Below are positions 1 to 8,053 of a DNA stretch of 39,456 nucleotides, piece by piece. The notes under the pieces were generated by a model, which made no database searches, was not told where the DNA came from, and saw only the letters and a program-made list of their open reading frames with translations. The number at the start of each line of letters is the position of its first letter. Positions within the stretch are counted from its first letter, which is position 1. Source of the DNA: Actinomycetes bacterium (GTDB lineage: Bacteria; Actinomycetota; Acidimicrobiia; Acidimicrobiales; Ilumatobacteraceae); the NCBI GenBank assembly GCA_025358125.1, contig JANYKS010000113.1, forward strand, positions 1 through 39,456, written 5' to 3'. The position numbers and the translations under genes were made by a program.

Positions 1-657
1 GTCACCGTCAGCTCGGACTCGGACGGCAACACGGTCCTGCAATGGCACGACGCCGGCAACACGATCACCATGTCGGGCTCTCTCGGGCTCGACGCGATGC
101 TGCAGTCCGCCGGGTCAGTCCGCCAGGCGACTCCGCCCGAGTGGCTGGATCTGCTCGTCAAGGGGCGCCAGCCGCCAACCGGACAGCTACCCGATCCGAG
201 CGTGCAACTACCTGATCCGAGCGCGCAGCCCTCGTTCACCAATATCGGCTCGGTGACCACAAGCGACGGCAACCGGTGGGCGCTCCGTCTCGCATCGGAT
301 CTCACAACGCTCCTGGTCTTATCCGCCGGCAAGTACGAAACCTCCGGTGGCTGGGAGTCCGCGCAGCCCTTCGTCTTCGACCCTGCCAAACCGCTCAGCG
401 AATACGTCGCGATCGACGTCACCGTCGTCGTCGTCGCGCTCCGCGACCCGGGGCCGGCGACGAGCGTACGGATCACCGTCGCCGGCGACGCGCCGGTCAC
501 CATCGCGCTGACCAAACTCGCCACATCCGAAGCGCCCGGTAGACCCGACTACTACGCCGCCGGCTACGCCTTCAGCGGGATCGCGCCATACACCGCCGAA
601 CTGCTCGACAGCAGCGGCGCCGTCGTGCAACAGCTCTCGCGAGCGCCCCAGAGCTGA
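1..657 (+). CDS. C-terminal part of an unrecognised protein (5' end outside window)
   Basis: The frame is open from the first base of the window to a TGA at 655-657, so the true start lies upstream; an internal ATG at 70 is unlikely to be the start because the frame before it reads as ordinary protein. About 218 residues are visible. They are rich in Thr, Ser, Ala and Pro, carry no obvious membrane segment, and contain two copies of an L-P-D-P-S element encoded by a 21-bp direct repeat (184-225). The alternating hydrophobic and polar residues toward the C-terminus (an ALTKLAT region, then a Y-Y-A-A-G-Y patch) suggest a beta-rich, possibly extracytoplasmic domain. I do not recognise the family. 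It is followed by 183 bp with no feature I can see, then the DinB-family gene. Confidence 0.6.
   Translation, partial: VTVSSDSDGNTVLQWHDAGNTITMSGSLGLDAMLQSAGSVRQATPPEWLDLLVKGRQPPTGQLPDPSVQLPDPSAQPSFTNIGSVTTSDGNRWALRLASDLTTLLVLSAGKYETSGGWESAQPFVFDPAKPLSEYVAIDVTVVVVALRDPGPATSVRITVAGDAPVTIALTKLATSEAPGRPDYYAAGYAFSGIAPYTAELLDSSGAVVQQLSRAPQS
184..225 (+). repeat. 21-bp direct repeat, two copies, in frame
   Basis: Two adjacent 21-bp units (184-204 and 205-225) differ at a few positions and encode Q-L-P-D-P-S twice. The period is a multiple of three, so copy-number change would keep the frame. Confidence 0.7.
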
Positions 658-840
658 CAGCAAGCGACGCCGCGCCCACCGGCGACTTTGGTTTGGCCGG
701 ATTGATCATGTCGGCTCGGGCATTGGATCGGAGCCCGATCAACTGGCAGGTGTACGCGACCATCGTGACGGCCGTGCTCGTGCTTCATCGCGACTACGGT
801 TCCCAAGCGCGGCGCCCGGCCACGCCGAGAGAAGGTCCTC

Positions 841-1341
841 ATGACGCAACGAGTCCCTTTCACCGCCGGCGAGAAGCAGAGCCTGTTCGTGAGCCTCGAT
901 CGGCATCGCGACGTCGTGCTGTGGAAGCTCGACGGCCTCACCGATGAGCAGTTGCGGGCGCCGATGACTCCATCGGGCACGAGCCTGCTGGGCCTCGTCA
1001 AGCACCTCGCGGCCGTAGAGTACGGATGGTTCTGCGAGACGTTCGGGCGCGAGACCGAGCCGTTGCCGTTCGACCAAGAGGACGAGAACGCCGACCTGCG
1101 GATTGATCCGCACGAGACCACGGACGAGGTTCTCGCCTTCTACGCCCGTGCCCGCGTTGCGGCCGACCGAGTCATCGACGAGCTCGACATCGAAGACGTC
1201 GGGACGGCGTGGTTCGGTGACACGGTGTCGCTGCGGTGGGTGCTGATCCACATGGTCGAAGAGACTGCACGCCACGTCGGTCACATGGACATCCTGCGAG
1301 AACTGATCGACGGGGCGACCGGCGACCATGTGAGGGAATGA
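841..1341 (+). CDS. DinB/DUF664 family protein (putative metal-dependent transferase)
   Basis: This is a 166-residue soluble protein of the DinB-like four-helix superfamily, DUF664 type. The family includes bacillithiol- and mycothiol-dependent transferases, but most members have no assigned substrate. Histidines H55, H145 and H148 sit at the positions of the usual three-His metal site (H55 in an LVKHLA segment; H145 and H148 in a RHVGH segment), with an extra H137. The length is typical of the family. The ATG at 841 is preceded by an AGAAGG Shine-Dalgarno with about 6 nt spacing, so this gene has a normal leader, unlike many others here. It stands alone: unrelated partial gene upstream, SOS-type promoter of the HNH gene downstream. 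The substrate cannot be inferred. Confidence 0.85.
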   Translation: MTQRVPFTAGEKQSLFVSLDRHRDVVLWKLDGLTDEQLRAPMTPSGTSLLGLVKHLAAVEYGWFCETFGRETEPLPFDQEDENADLRIDPHETTDEVLAFYARARVAADRVIDELDIEDVGTAWFGDTVSLRWVLIHMVEETARHVGHMDILRELIDGATGDHVRE

Positions 1342-1404
1342 TCTGCCCCTTGGGCGACCCACCGTCGTTTCACTCGGGCGGCAGAGATTTCTTTTGCAAA
1401 GGTG

Positions 1405-1433
1405 TTGTGTTCGAACGCCAGTTCGAGTATGGT
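1405..1433 (+). promoter_or_regulatory. SOS (LexA) box embedded in a promoter
   Basis: A perfect palindrome TCGAAC-N4-GTTCGA lies at 1411-1426. It matches the mycobacterial/actinobacterial LexA consensus exactly. It fills the 17-bp spacer between a -35-like TTGTGT (1405-1410) and a -10-like TATGGT (1428-1433), so bound LexA would block RNA polymerase. The downstream DUF222-HNH gene begins about 90 bp later. Confidence 0.85.
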
Positions 1434-1525
1434 TAGCGTTGCTGATCTTCCCCGATCGCTCTCGACAGAGTTCTTCTGTCCTCTTGTTGCAAACGAGTTC
1501 GAGTGGTGTCTGCGAGGTGAGGACC

Positions 1526-2818
1526 GTGATTGATGGCGCTGTGATCGATGCTGCGACTGTTGAGTCGCTGCCGGATTTGGATCAGTTCCGTGGCCTGGGC
1601 GGGTACCGGCGTGATCAGGCCTACATGGCTGTCGAGCGTGAGGTCCGTCGTCTGCACGGGTTGCAGGCAGCGATGCTGGTCGAGGTGAACCGATCGTGTT
1701 CGTTCCTCGACGATTTCCACCACAGCGCGACCGCGTGGTTGCAAGCGGTCACCAACTCGTCGCGGGGAACCGCGGTGCGTCAGACGCAGACAGCGCAGAT
1801 GCTCACCGATTTGCCGATGTTGGCGGATGCGGTTGCGGCGGGTGAGGTGGGCGCGGATCAGTTGCGGTTGTTGACCAGCCTGCATGCCAACGAGCGGTGC
1901 CGTGATCAGCTCCCCGACTCCGAAATATTGCTGCTCGGTCACGCCCGGTCGTTGACGTTGCGCGATTTCCGGCTGGTCTGTCAACGTTGGGAAGCTCACG
2001 CCGACCCCGACGGCGCTCATCGTGATCACGATGCGTCGCGTGAGAACAGGTCGGTGCGATCGTCCCAGGTTGGCGCCGGGCATCAGTTGCACGCCGAGGG
2101 TGACGCGCTCACGGGTGAGATCATCAAAGAGATCCTCGACGCGCACGCGCAAGCAGAGTTCGAGACCGATCTCGCCGAACGCCTTGCCACCTATCGCGAT
2201 CAGGCCGACCAGTACCCGCTGGCGCGCACTGCGCGTCAGCGCCGTTACGACGCACTGTTGGCGATCTTTCTCAAAGCTACGGGGACCACGCAGTCCACTG
2301 TGCGGGTTCCGTTGGTCAACATCTTCTGTACCGAAGCAACATTGAAAAACGCCATCCACAGTTACTTCGGAGCAGCCGACGATCCGGCTGATCCGCCGGT
2401 GTCAGAGCGGTCGCGGTTCTGCGAAACAGCATCCGGTGCCCCGATCGACCCCCATGACCTTGTTGTCGCGGCGTTAATCGGGCAGGTCCGCCGCGTCGTG
2501 GTCGATTCCGCCGGGCGGGTCATCGACCTCGGCCGCCGCAGTCGTCTTTTCACCGGAGCCGCCCGCGAAGCCGTGCTGTTGTCCGGAGATCGATGTTGCT
2601 GGCCCGGCTGCGACCTACGCACCGGGAACATCCAAATCGATCACCTCAGCCCGTGGGCCGCCAGGTGGGGACCGACCAACCCGTTCAACGGGGGCCCCGA
2701 ATGCCCAGCCCACAATCGAGGCAAACACCATGGCCGGATCACGGTCATGCGTGACGAATTGGGGTGGCACCACTTCAGGCCGGACGGCACCGAAATCGCC
2801 CCCCGCACCAACATCTAG
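1526..2818 (+). CDS. DUF222 / HNH endonuclease domain protein (13E12 repeat-like)
   Basis: This 430-residue protein has the layout of the actinobacterial DUF222-HNH (13E12 repeat) family: a long helical N-terminal DUF222 region (roughly residues 20-300) and a C-terminal HNH nuclease domain. The HNH part shows a C-W-P-G-C zinc knuckle, then Q-I-D-H near residue 371, a G-P-T-N-P-F-N stretch and a closing C-P-x-H-N-R-G-K-H. A GTG at 1526 was chosen because AGGTGA sits 5 nt upstream; the frame is open back to 1394, but that stretch contains the SOS box and promoter. Members of this family in mycobacteria carry LexA boxes, so damage induction is expected. Codon choice (many GTT, CGT, TTG) looks less biased to C-ending than the neighbours, which suggests horizontal origin. 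The biological target is unknown. Confidence 0.85.
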   Translation: MIDGAVIDAATVESLPDLDQFRGLGGYRRDQAYMAVEREVRRLHGLQAAMLVEVNRSCSFLDDFHHSATAWLQAVTNSSRGTAVRQTQTAQMLTDLPMLADAVAAGEVGADQLRLLTSLHANERCRDQLPDSEILLLGHARSLTLRDFRLVCQRWEAHADPDGAHRDHDASRENRSVRSSQVGAGHQLHAEGDALTGEIIKEILDAHAQAEFETDLAERLATYRDQADQYPLARTARQRRYDALLAIFLKATGTTQSTVRVPLVNIFCTEATLKNAIHSYFGAADDPADPPVSERSRFCETASGAPIDPHDLVVAALIGQVRRVVVDSAGRVIDLGRRSRLFTGAAREAVLLSGDRCCWPGCDLRTGNIQIDHLSPWAARWGPTNPFNGGPECPAHNRGKHHGRITVMRDELGWHHFRPDGTEIAPRTNI

Positions 2819-2922
2819 AGCTTGTGTCCTCATTTGGTTCGCGCGGACGGCGTCGGTGGCTCCCATTGTCATCAGCACTACGGGCGATGGCGGTTCAGGG
2901 ACGACGCGAGAACGACAGCGGG

Positions 2923-3349
2923 TCAGAGCACTGAGCCCCGCTGGACTACCCATCGCGTCCGTTGGCCGGTGATGGCCGCGATCGTGACATAGTCCTCGTC
3001 CTAGTGGATCACGGTCACCCGGTGCCGCTCGGCGACAGCCGCGATCAAGAGGTCTGGAAGGGGCACGCTGCGCATCCGCCCCGACGCCCAAAGTCGCCCC
3101 TGGACGCCGAGTGCTCTTCGCCAATCCGTGTCCTCGGTTGAGAGCCACTCATAGCCGAGGGCACGGCCATCGCGCACGGCATCGAACTCCCTGGCCGAGC
3201 GGGTTGACCAGAGGATTTCGAACTCGACAACCCCGCATGTCGCAACGAGACCGACCTCGATCAGCGGGCCGAGAAACCGCAGCGACCTCGGGCAGATGAA
3301 GGCGTGCAAGCGCGCTCTTGTCAGCCAAGAACTGTGCTACCGCTGCCAT
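2923..3349 (-). pseudogene. VapC-type PIN-domain toxin, frameshifted and with a nonsense codon
   Basis: Read on the minus strand from ATG 3349, the N-terminus (F-L-A-D-K-S-A-L-A-R-L, with the first catalytic Asp) is a typical PIN-domain VapC ribonuclease start. One extra base in a TTT run (plus-strand AAA at 3274-3276) shifts the frame. The rest (G-P-L-I-E-V-G-L-V-A-T-C-G-V-V-E-F, then P-L-P-D-L-L-I-A-A-V-A-E) continues in a second frame and meets a TAG at 3001-3003. Beyond that stop the same frame continues as D-E-D-Y-V-T-I-A and ends G-S-V-L at TGA 2923-2925, as an intact VapC would; the TAG replaces the expected Tyr of an H-Y-D motif. Two independent lesions argue for a true pseudogene rather than a sequencing error. 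The last acidic residues of the active site lie beyond the stop. Confidence 0.85.
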
Positions 3350-3399
3350 GCGTTCGACATGACGTCGGCGTCTCGCAGATCGCGAACGATGCCGTCACG
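3337..3399 (-). pseudogene. Remnant of VapB-type antitoxin C-terminus
   Basis: Immediately upstream of the vapC relic, about 20 codons read D-L-R-D-A-D-V-M-S-N-A-W-Q-R and then TAG (3337-3339), overlapping the vapC ATG. This matches the C-terminal tail seen in VapB antitoxins paired with this VapC type. The DNA-binding N-terminal part is missing: further upstream the sequence is the 3' end of lhr, whose TGA (3395-3397) falls inside the first remnant codons. The antitoxin therefore appears to have been cut away by a deletion that joined lhr to its last codons. It is short, so the call rests on the family resemblance plus the exact position before vapC. Confidence 0.6.
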
Positions 3400-6300
3400 C
3401 CCGCAGTACGAGCCCGCGGTAGCCGTCGACGAAGCCGACTCGCTTCAAATCATCGACGACGGAACCGGATGCTGGAACGGGCTCGCCGTTCAGCTTGCGC
3501 ACCTCGACGCTGCGGGCGCGGCCGTCCTTGACCAGGCCTGCCAACGCGTCGGCCCAGCTGCGATCCGTTTCCGCTGCCGGGAACGTGAGCAGATGGTGGC
3601 TACGGCGATCGAACCAGGCAATCGCCCGACCGGCTGACAGCACCACGAGCGCTCCGGCCGACCGAGCCGGACGACCGGCGTTGTCCGGCCACGCGAGTGT
3701 GCCACCATAGGGCTGGGCCGGATCGGTGGCGGCGAGCACGAGCGCGTCCGGGGCCTGTTCCGGGTGCAGCGCATCGGGTCCCTCGCGCACACCGCGCAGA
3801 CGATCGACGGCGCCCGGCAGGCTGAATTGCGCCGCGCCGAGCCCACTGACGAAGTAGCCGCGGCGAACCTGGCCCCGCTCTTCCAGGACCTTGAGCACGC
3901 CGTAGACAGCACTGAACCCGCCGACGACGCCCTCCGACGCGACAGCCTCGCGGGTCAGCACGCCGTGGCGCTCGAGCAGCTGCACAGCGCTCGCGTGGGA
4001 GATGGCCGTCTGCGTGGGTCGCGGCTGCAAGAGCGGCGCGACGAGGCTCCACCGCCCGGCGCCGGCCGGTGGCCCGAGTCTGCTGAGTCGGCCGGGGCGT
4101 GGCCGCGAACGTTGGTTGGCCGAGGATGCCGAGCGCGACTTTCCGGCGCCGCCGATCACGGCCCGCAGCGGCGCCAGGGAGTCGTTGGTTACTTCGCCGG
4201 CCCACACGAGATCCCACAGCGCGGCGATCAATTCGGCGTCAGTGGCCGCTGGAGCAGCCGCGCGGATCTGGCCCCAAAAGCTCGCGCCACGCTCGCGCAA
4301 CAGCACGCGGATGGCTTCGTGCAACTCGCCGGTCGGGCAGTCCGCCGGTTCGAGCGCGCTCGCGAGCAGTGGCAGTTGATCGGCGAAGTACAGCCGGACG
4401 CGGCCGTCGCCGGAGCCAATCGCCCCGGCGCCGAGCCACACGACCTCGCCGCTCGTGCACAGTTCGTCGAGGTCGCTCTGGCGGTAGCCGCGGATGCGCA
4501 GCGGCAAGATCTCGGTTTCGAGCGTGGAGGCTACAAGCGCTGCGCCTTGGAGGACGCCGAGTGTTTCGACGAGCGCTTCGGTGCCCCGGCGCTCACCGGG
4601 GAGGCCGTGCCACAGCGCCAAGAATCGGGCCAGCGCCTCCGGCTCGACCGGCTCGACCTCGCGCCGCAACGACGCCAAAGACCGTCGCCGGAGCTGGCGG
4701 AGCACGTCGACCTCGCACCATTCGCGGGCCACACCGTCAGGTCGGAACTCGCCGAGGACGAGCCGTTCCTCGGCCTCGAGCGCGCCCAGCGCGCCCGCGA
4801 CGCGATCGACCGGCAAACCGAAGCGCCGGGCAGGATCGAGCGGCACGAACGGCCCGTGGGTGCGCGCGTACCGGCGCAGCAGTTCGACGAGTGGCTGCGC
4901 GACGGGATCCGTGAACGCCATCGGCAGGCCCATCGGCAGCGAGCACCCGAGCGCGTCGCGGTAGCGAGCGGCATCTTCGGCAGCGACGTAGCGGTCTTCG
5001 TCTGCGATGCGGAGCATGATCGCCCGGCGTTCGGCGACCAACGTTGCCAACCATTCCCCGAACCGGCCGGCACCACCGGACTCGCGCTCGCCGCGCAGAT
5101 CGCCCTCGCCGCGCAGATCGCCCTCGCAGCGCAGATCGGCCTCGCCGGCAGAAAGGTCGCCGACCCGGCGCAGGACATCGTGCAGTTCATCGGCCGATCG
5201 CGCCCGGCGGCCGTCGGTGAGGCACTGCAATTCCAGTTCGAGGTCGGCAAGCACCCCGGCATCGAGCAGTTCTCGCAGTTCCTCGGCGCCGAGCAGATCT
5301 CGCAACAGATCGCGATCGAGCGCGAGCGCGGCGGCCCGCCGCTCGGCCAACGGAGCGTCGCCGTCGTACATGTAGTTGGCGATCCAGTTGAAGAGAAGGC
5401 TCTGCGCGAAGGGCGAAGCCTTCGCCGTATCGACGCTGACCATCCGCACGGCACGGCTACGGAGTTGGCCGAGCACCTCGCGCAGGGCCGGCACATCGAA
5501 CACGTCCTGCAGGCACTCGCGACTGGTCTCGAGCAGGATCGGAAAGCTCGGGTACTTGGCTGCGACGGCGAGCAGATCGGCTGCGCGCTGGCGCTGCTGC
5601 CACAGCGGCGTGCGCCGGTCCGGCCTACGCCGCGGCAGCAGCAGCGCGCGGGCGGCGCACTCACGGAACCTGGCCGAGAACAACGACGTCTGCGGGAGCG
5701 TGCTCATCAGCAGTTCATCGATGTCTTCCGGGTCGATCGTCAACTCGTCCAGCGGGAGTTCGTCGGCAGCTTCGGGCAGGCGGATGACGATGCCGTCGTC
5801 GCCCCACATCGTCTCGACCGCCATGTCGTAGCGGTCGATCAACCGTCGCTCGATCGCCATCGCCCACGGAGCGTGCACCGGAGTGCCGAACGGCGAAAGG
5901 ATGCAGACCCGCCAATCACCGATCTCGTCGCGGAACCGCTCGATGACGACGGTGCGATCGTCGGGCACGACGCCCGTTGCCTCCGCCTGCTCGCGCAGGT
6001 ACAGCACTACGTTGTTGGCGGCGAACTCGTCGAGTGCGAACTCGGTGCGAAGCCGCTCCATCGCCTCAGGATCGCTGACAGCCCGGATCTCGCGCTGGAA
6101 CGCACCGAGCGCCCGGCCGAGTTCCAGTGGCCGCCCAGGCCGATCACCGTGCCAGAACGGCATCTTGCCGGGCTGACCCGGCGCGGGCGTGACGATGACG
6201 CGTTCGAACGTGATGTCCTCGATCCGCCACGTGGATGCGCCGAGCAGAAAGGTCTCGCCGGGACGTGACTCGTAGACCATCTCCTCGTCGAGTTCGCCGA

Positions 6301-7948
6301 CTCGGGTGCCGTCGGGGAGGAACACGCCGAACAGGCCGCGGTCGGGGATCGTGCCGCCGCTCGTGACGGCGAGCCGCTTCGCTCCGTCGCGGGCGCGGAC
6401 CGTGTTGTTGATTCGATCCCACACGAGGCGCGGCCGGAGTTCGCTGAACTCCTCGCTCGGGTACCGGCCGGCCAGCAGATCCAGCGTGTTGTTGAGCAGT
6501 TCGTCGGAGATGTCGGCGAAGTTCGCGCAGCGGCGCACCATTGCACTGACTGCCTCGACCGGGACGTCGCCAGAAGCGGCGGCGGTGTAGGCGACGATCT
6601 GCTGCGCCAACACATCAAGCGGATTGCGCAAATAGCGGCTGGCCTCGATCTGGCCATTCATCATACGCAGGGCGACGACAGCGGCTTCGAGCAAGTCGCC
6701 GCGGTGCTTGGGGAACAGCTTGCCCCGGCTCGGCTCGCCGACCTGATGTCCGGCGCGGCCGATGCGCTGCAGCCCCCTGCTGACCGAACCCGGCGACTCG
6801 ACCTGGATCACGAGATCGACTGCGCCCATGTCGATGCCGAGTTCGAGGCTGCTCGTCGCAACGATCGCCCGCAACTGACCGCGTTTGAGTTGATCCTCGA
6901 CGACGATCCGTTGCTCGCGCGCGAGCGAGCCGTGGTGGGCCTTGACCAAGTCTTCGACGGAGAGGCCGGTTTCGGGGTCGATACCGATACCTGCCTGCTC
7001 GGCGGCTTCGTTGAGCTTGGCCGCCAAGCGCTCGGCCTGGCGGCGGGCGTTGCAGAAGATGATCGTGCTGCGATGGGCCAGCACGAGCTCGAGGATGCGG
7101 GGGTAGATACTCGGCCAGATGCTGCTGCGCTGCGGGCTGAGCGCTGCCGTTGCGGGACCCGAGCGAAGTTCGGTGACCGGTTGGCCGAGCGAGCCCATGT
7201 CCTCGACCGGCACGACGACCTCGATTTCCAGCGTCTTGCGGATACCGGCATCGACGATCGCGACGGGCCGCGGTGTACCCGGCGCGCTGAAACCGCCGAG
7301 GAAGCGCGCGACCTCCTCGAGTGGGCGTTGCGTTGCCGACAGCCCGATTCGCTGCGGCGGGTTGGCCGTCACCTCCTCCAGCCGTTCCATCGACAACATC
7401 AGATGTGCGCCGCGCTTGGTCGTGGCCATCGCGTGGATCTCGTCGATGATGACCGTGTCGACGCCCGTCAGCGTCGCCGCCGCCGACGACGTGAGCATCA
7501 GGTACAGGCTTTCGGGCGTAGTGATCAGCAAGTCGGGTGGCCGGCGGATGAGTGCCCGACGATCGCTGGAGCTGGTGTCGCCGGTGCGCATCGCAACGAC
7601 CGGTTGCACGAACGGCCGACCCAGGCGCTCGGCCGCGAGCTGGATGCCCATCAGCGGGGCTCGGAGATTCTTCTCGACGTCGAACGCGAGGGCGCGCAGC
7701 GGCGAGATGTAGAGGACGCGGGTGCGTGCCTGGTTCTCCGGCGGCGGTGTGGTGACCAGCCGATCGATCGAGGACAGGAATGCCGTGAGCGTCTTGCCGC
7801 TGCCTGTCGGTGCACAGATCAGGGTGTGCTGACCAGCGGTGATGGCCGGCCAGCCGTGGATCTGGGCATGCGTGGGCTCTGGGAACGAGGTGGCGAACCA
7901 AGCGCGCACGGCTGGCGAGAACCGCTCGAGCACTGGATGATCAGCCAC
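3395..7948 (-). CDS. lhr: Large Lhr-family ATP-dependent helicase
   Basis: Superfamily 2 helicase of about 1517 residues, the length of the long actinobacterial Lhr (helicase core plus large C-terminal domain). Lhr translocates on single-stranded DNA and unwinds DNA or RNA:DNA duplexes, with a role in repair. Visible motifs: A-P-T-G-S-G-K-T (46-53), D-E-I-H (169-172), S-A-T-Q, and a Q-R-I-G-R-A-G-H motif VI. An Lhr-core winged-helix region follows, then a long C-terminal part with several winged-helix-like stretches. The GTG at 7948 is preferred over upstream starts because it begins directly at the conserved helicase N-terminus and has TAGGGT seven bases upstream (leaderless pattern). A C-terminal-half region contains an 18-bp tandem repeat. 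The Rieske gene lies upstream in the same orientation, about 105 bp away. Confidence 0.9.
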   Translation of the reverse strand: MADHPVLERFSPAVRAWFATSFPEPTHAQIHGWPAITAGQHTLICAPTGSGKTLTAFLSSIDRLVTTPPPENQARTRVLYISPLRALAFDVEKNLRAPLMGIQLAAERLGRPFVQPVVAMRTGDTSSSDRRALIRRPPDLLITTPESLYLMLTSSAAATLTGVDTVIIDEIHAMATTKRGAHLMLSMERLEEVTANPPQRIGLSATQRPLEEVARFLGGFSAPGTPRPVAIVDAGIRKTLEIEVVVPVEDMGSLGQPVTELRSGPATAALSPQRSSIWPSIYPRILELVLAHRSTIIFCNARRQAERLAAKLNEAAEQAGIGIDPETGLSVEDLVKAHHGSLAREQRIVVEDQLKRGQLRAIVATSSLELGIDMGAVDLVIQVESPGSVSRGLQRIGRAGHQVGEPSRGKLFPKHRGDLLEAAVVALRMMNGQIEASRYLRNPLDVLAQQIVAYTAAASGDVPVEAVSAMVRRCANFADISDELLNNTLDLLAGRYPSEEFSELRPRLVWDRINNTVRARDGAKRLAVTSGGTIPDRGLFGVFLPDGTRVGELDEEMVYESRPGETFLLGASTWRIEDITFERVIVTPAPGQPGKMPFWHGDRPGRPLELGRALGAFQREIRAVSDPEAMERLRTEFALDEFAANNVVLYLREQAEATGVVPDDRTVVIERFRDEIGDWRVCILSPFGTPVHAPWAMAIERRLIDRYDMAVETMWGDDGIVIRLPEAADELPLDELTIDPEDIDELLMSTLPQTSLFSARFRECAARALLLPRRRPDRRTPLWQQRQRAADLLAVAAKYPSFPILLETSRECLQDVFDVPALREVLGQLRSRAVRMVSVDTAKASPFAQSLLFNWIANYMYDGDAPLAERRAAALALDRDLLRDLLGAEELRELLDAGVLADLELELQCLTDGRRARSADELHDVLRRVGDLSAGEADLRCEGDLRGEGDLRGERESGGAGRFGEWLATLVAERRAIMLRIADEDRYVAAEDAARYRDALGCSLPMGLPMAFTDPVAQPLVELLRRYARTHGPFVPLDPARRFGLPVDRVAGALGALEAEERLVLGEFRPDGVAREWCEVDVLRQLRRRSLASLRREVEPVEPEALARFLALWHGLPGERRGTEALVETLGVLQGAALVASTLETEILPLRIRGYRQSDLDELCTSGEVVWLGAGAIGSGDGRVRLYFADQLPLLASALEPADCPTGELHEAIRVLLRERGASFWGQIRAAAPAATDAELIAALWDLVWAGEVTNDSLAPLRAVIGGAGKSRSASSANQRSRPRPGRLSRLGPPAGAGRWSLVAPLLQPRPTQTAISHASAVQLLERHGVLTREAVASEGVVGGFSAVYGVLKVLEERGQVRRGYFVSGLGAAQFSLPGAVDRLRGVREGPDALHPEQAPDALVLAATDPAQPYGGTLAWPDNAGRPARSAGALVVLSAGRAIAWFDRRSHHLLTFPAAETDRSWADALAGLVKDGRARSVEVRKLNGEPVPASGSVVDDLKRVGFVDGYRGLVLRA
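5084..5137 (-). repeat. 18-bp tandem repeat, three copies, inside lhr
   Basis: Three near-identical 18-bp units (5084-5101, 5102-5119, 5120-5137) encode a repeated G-D-L-R-G-E / G-D-L-R-C-E hexapeptide in a non-conserved linker of the Lhr C-terminal region. The repeat keeps the frame. Confidence 0.8.
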
Positions 7949-7955
7949 CCGGTCA

Positions 7956-7961
7956 ACCCTA
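7956..7961 (-). promoter_or_regulatory. Putative -10 element of lhr (leaderless)
   Basis: On the minus strand TAGGGT ends 7 nt before the lhr GTG. With a usual -10 to +1 distance, transcription would begin at or next to the start codon. No Shine-Dalgarno is visible. Confidence 0.5.
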
Positions 7962-8053
7962 CAGAAGGGGTGTCGCAGCGGCAGCGGGTCGCCTCCCCGC
8001 CGGCGTCGGAATGCCAACCGCAGCGCGCAACTCGACGGCGCGCCGACAGCACG

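Noticed and set aside
3764..6268. Long plus-strand open frame (834 codons) opposite lhr
   Set aside because: Composition is antisense GC-rich drift (Arg, Ala, Gln, Glu rich, no domain); lhr on the minus strand has all helicase motifs.
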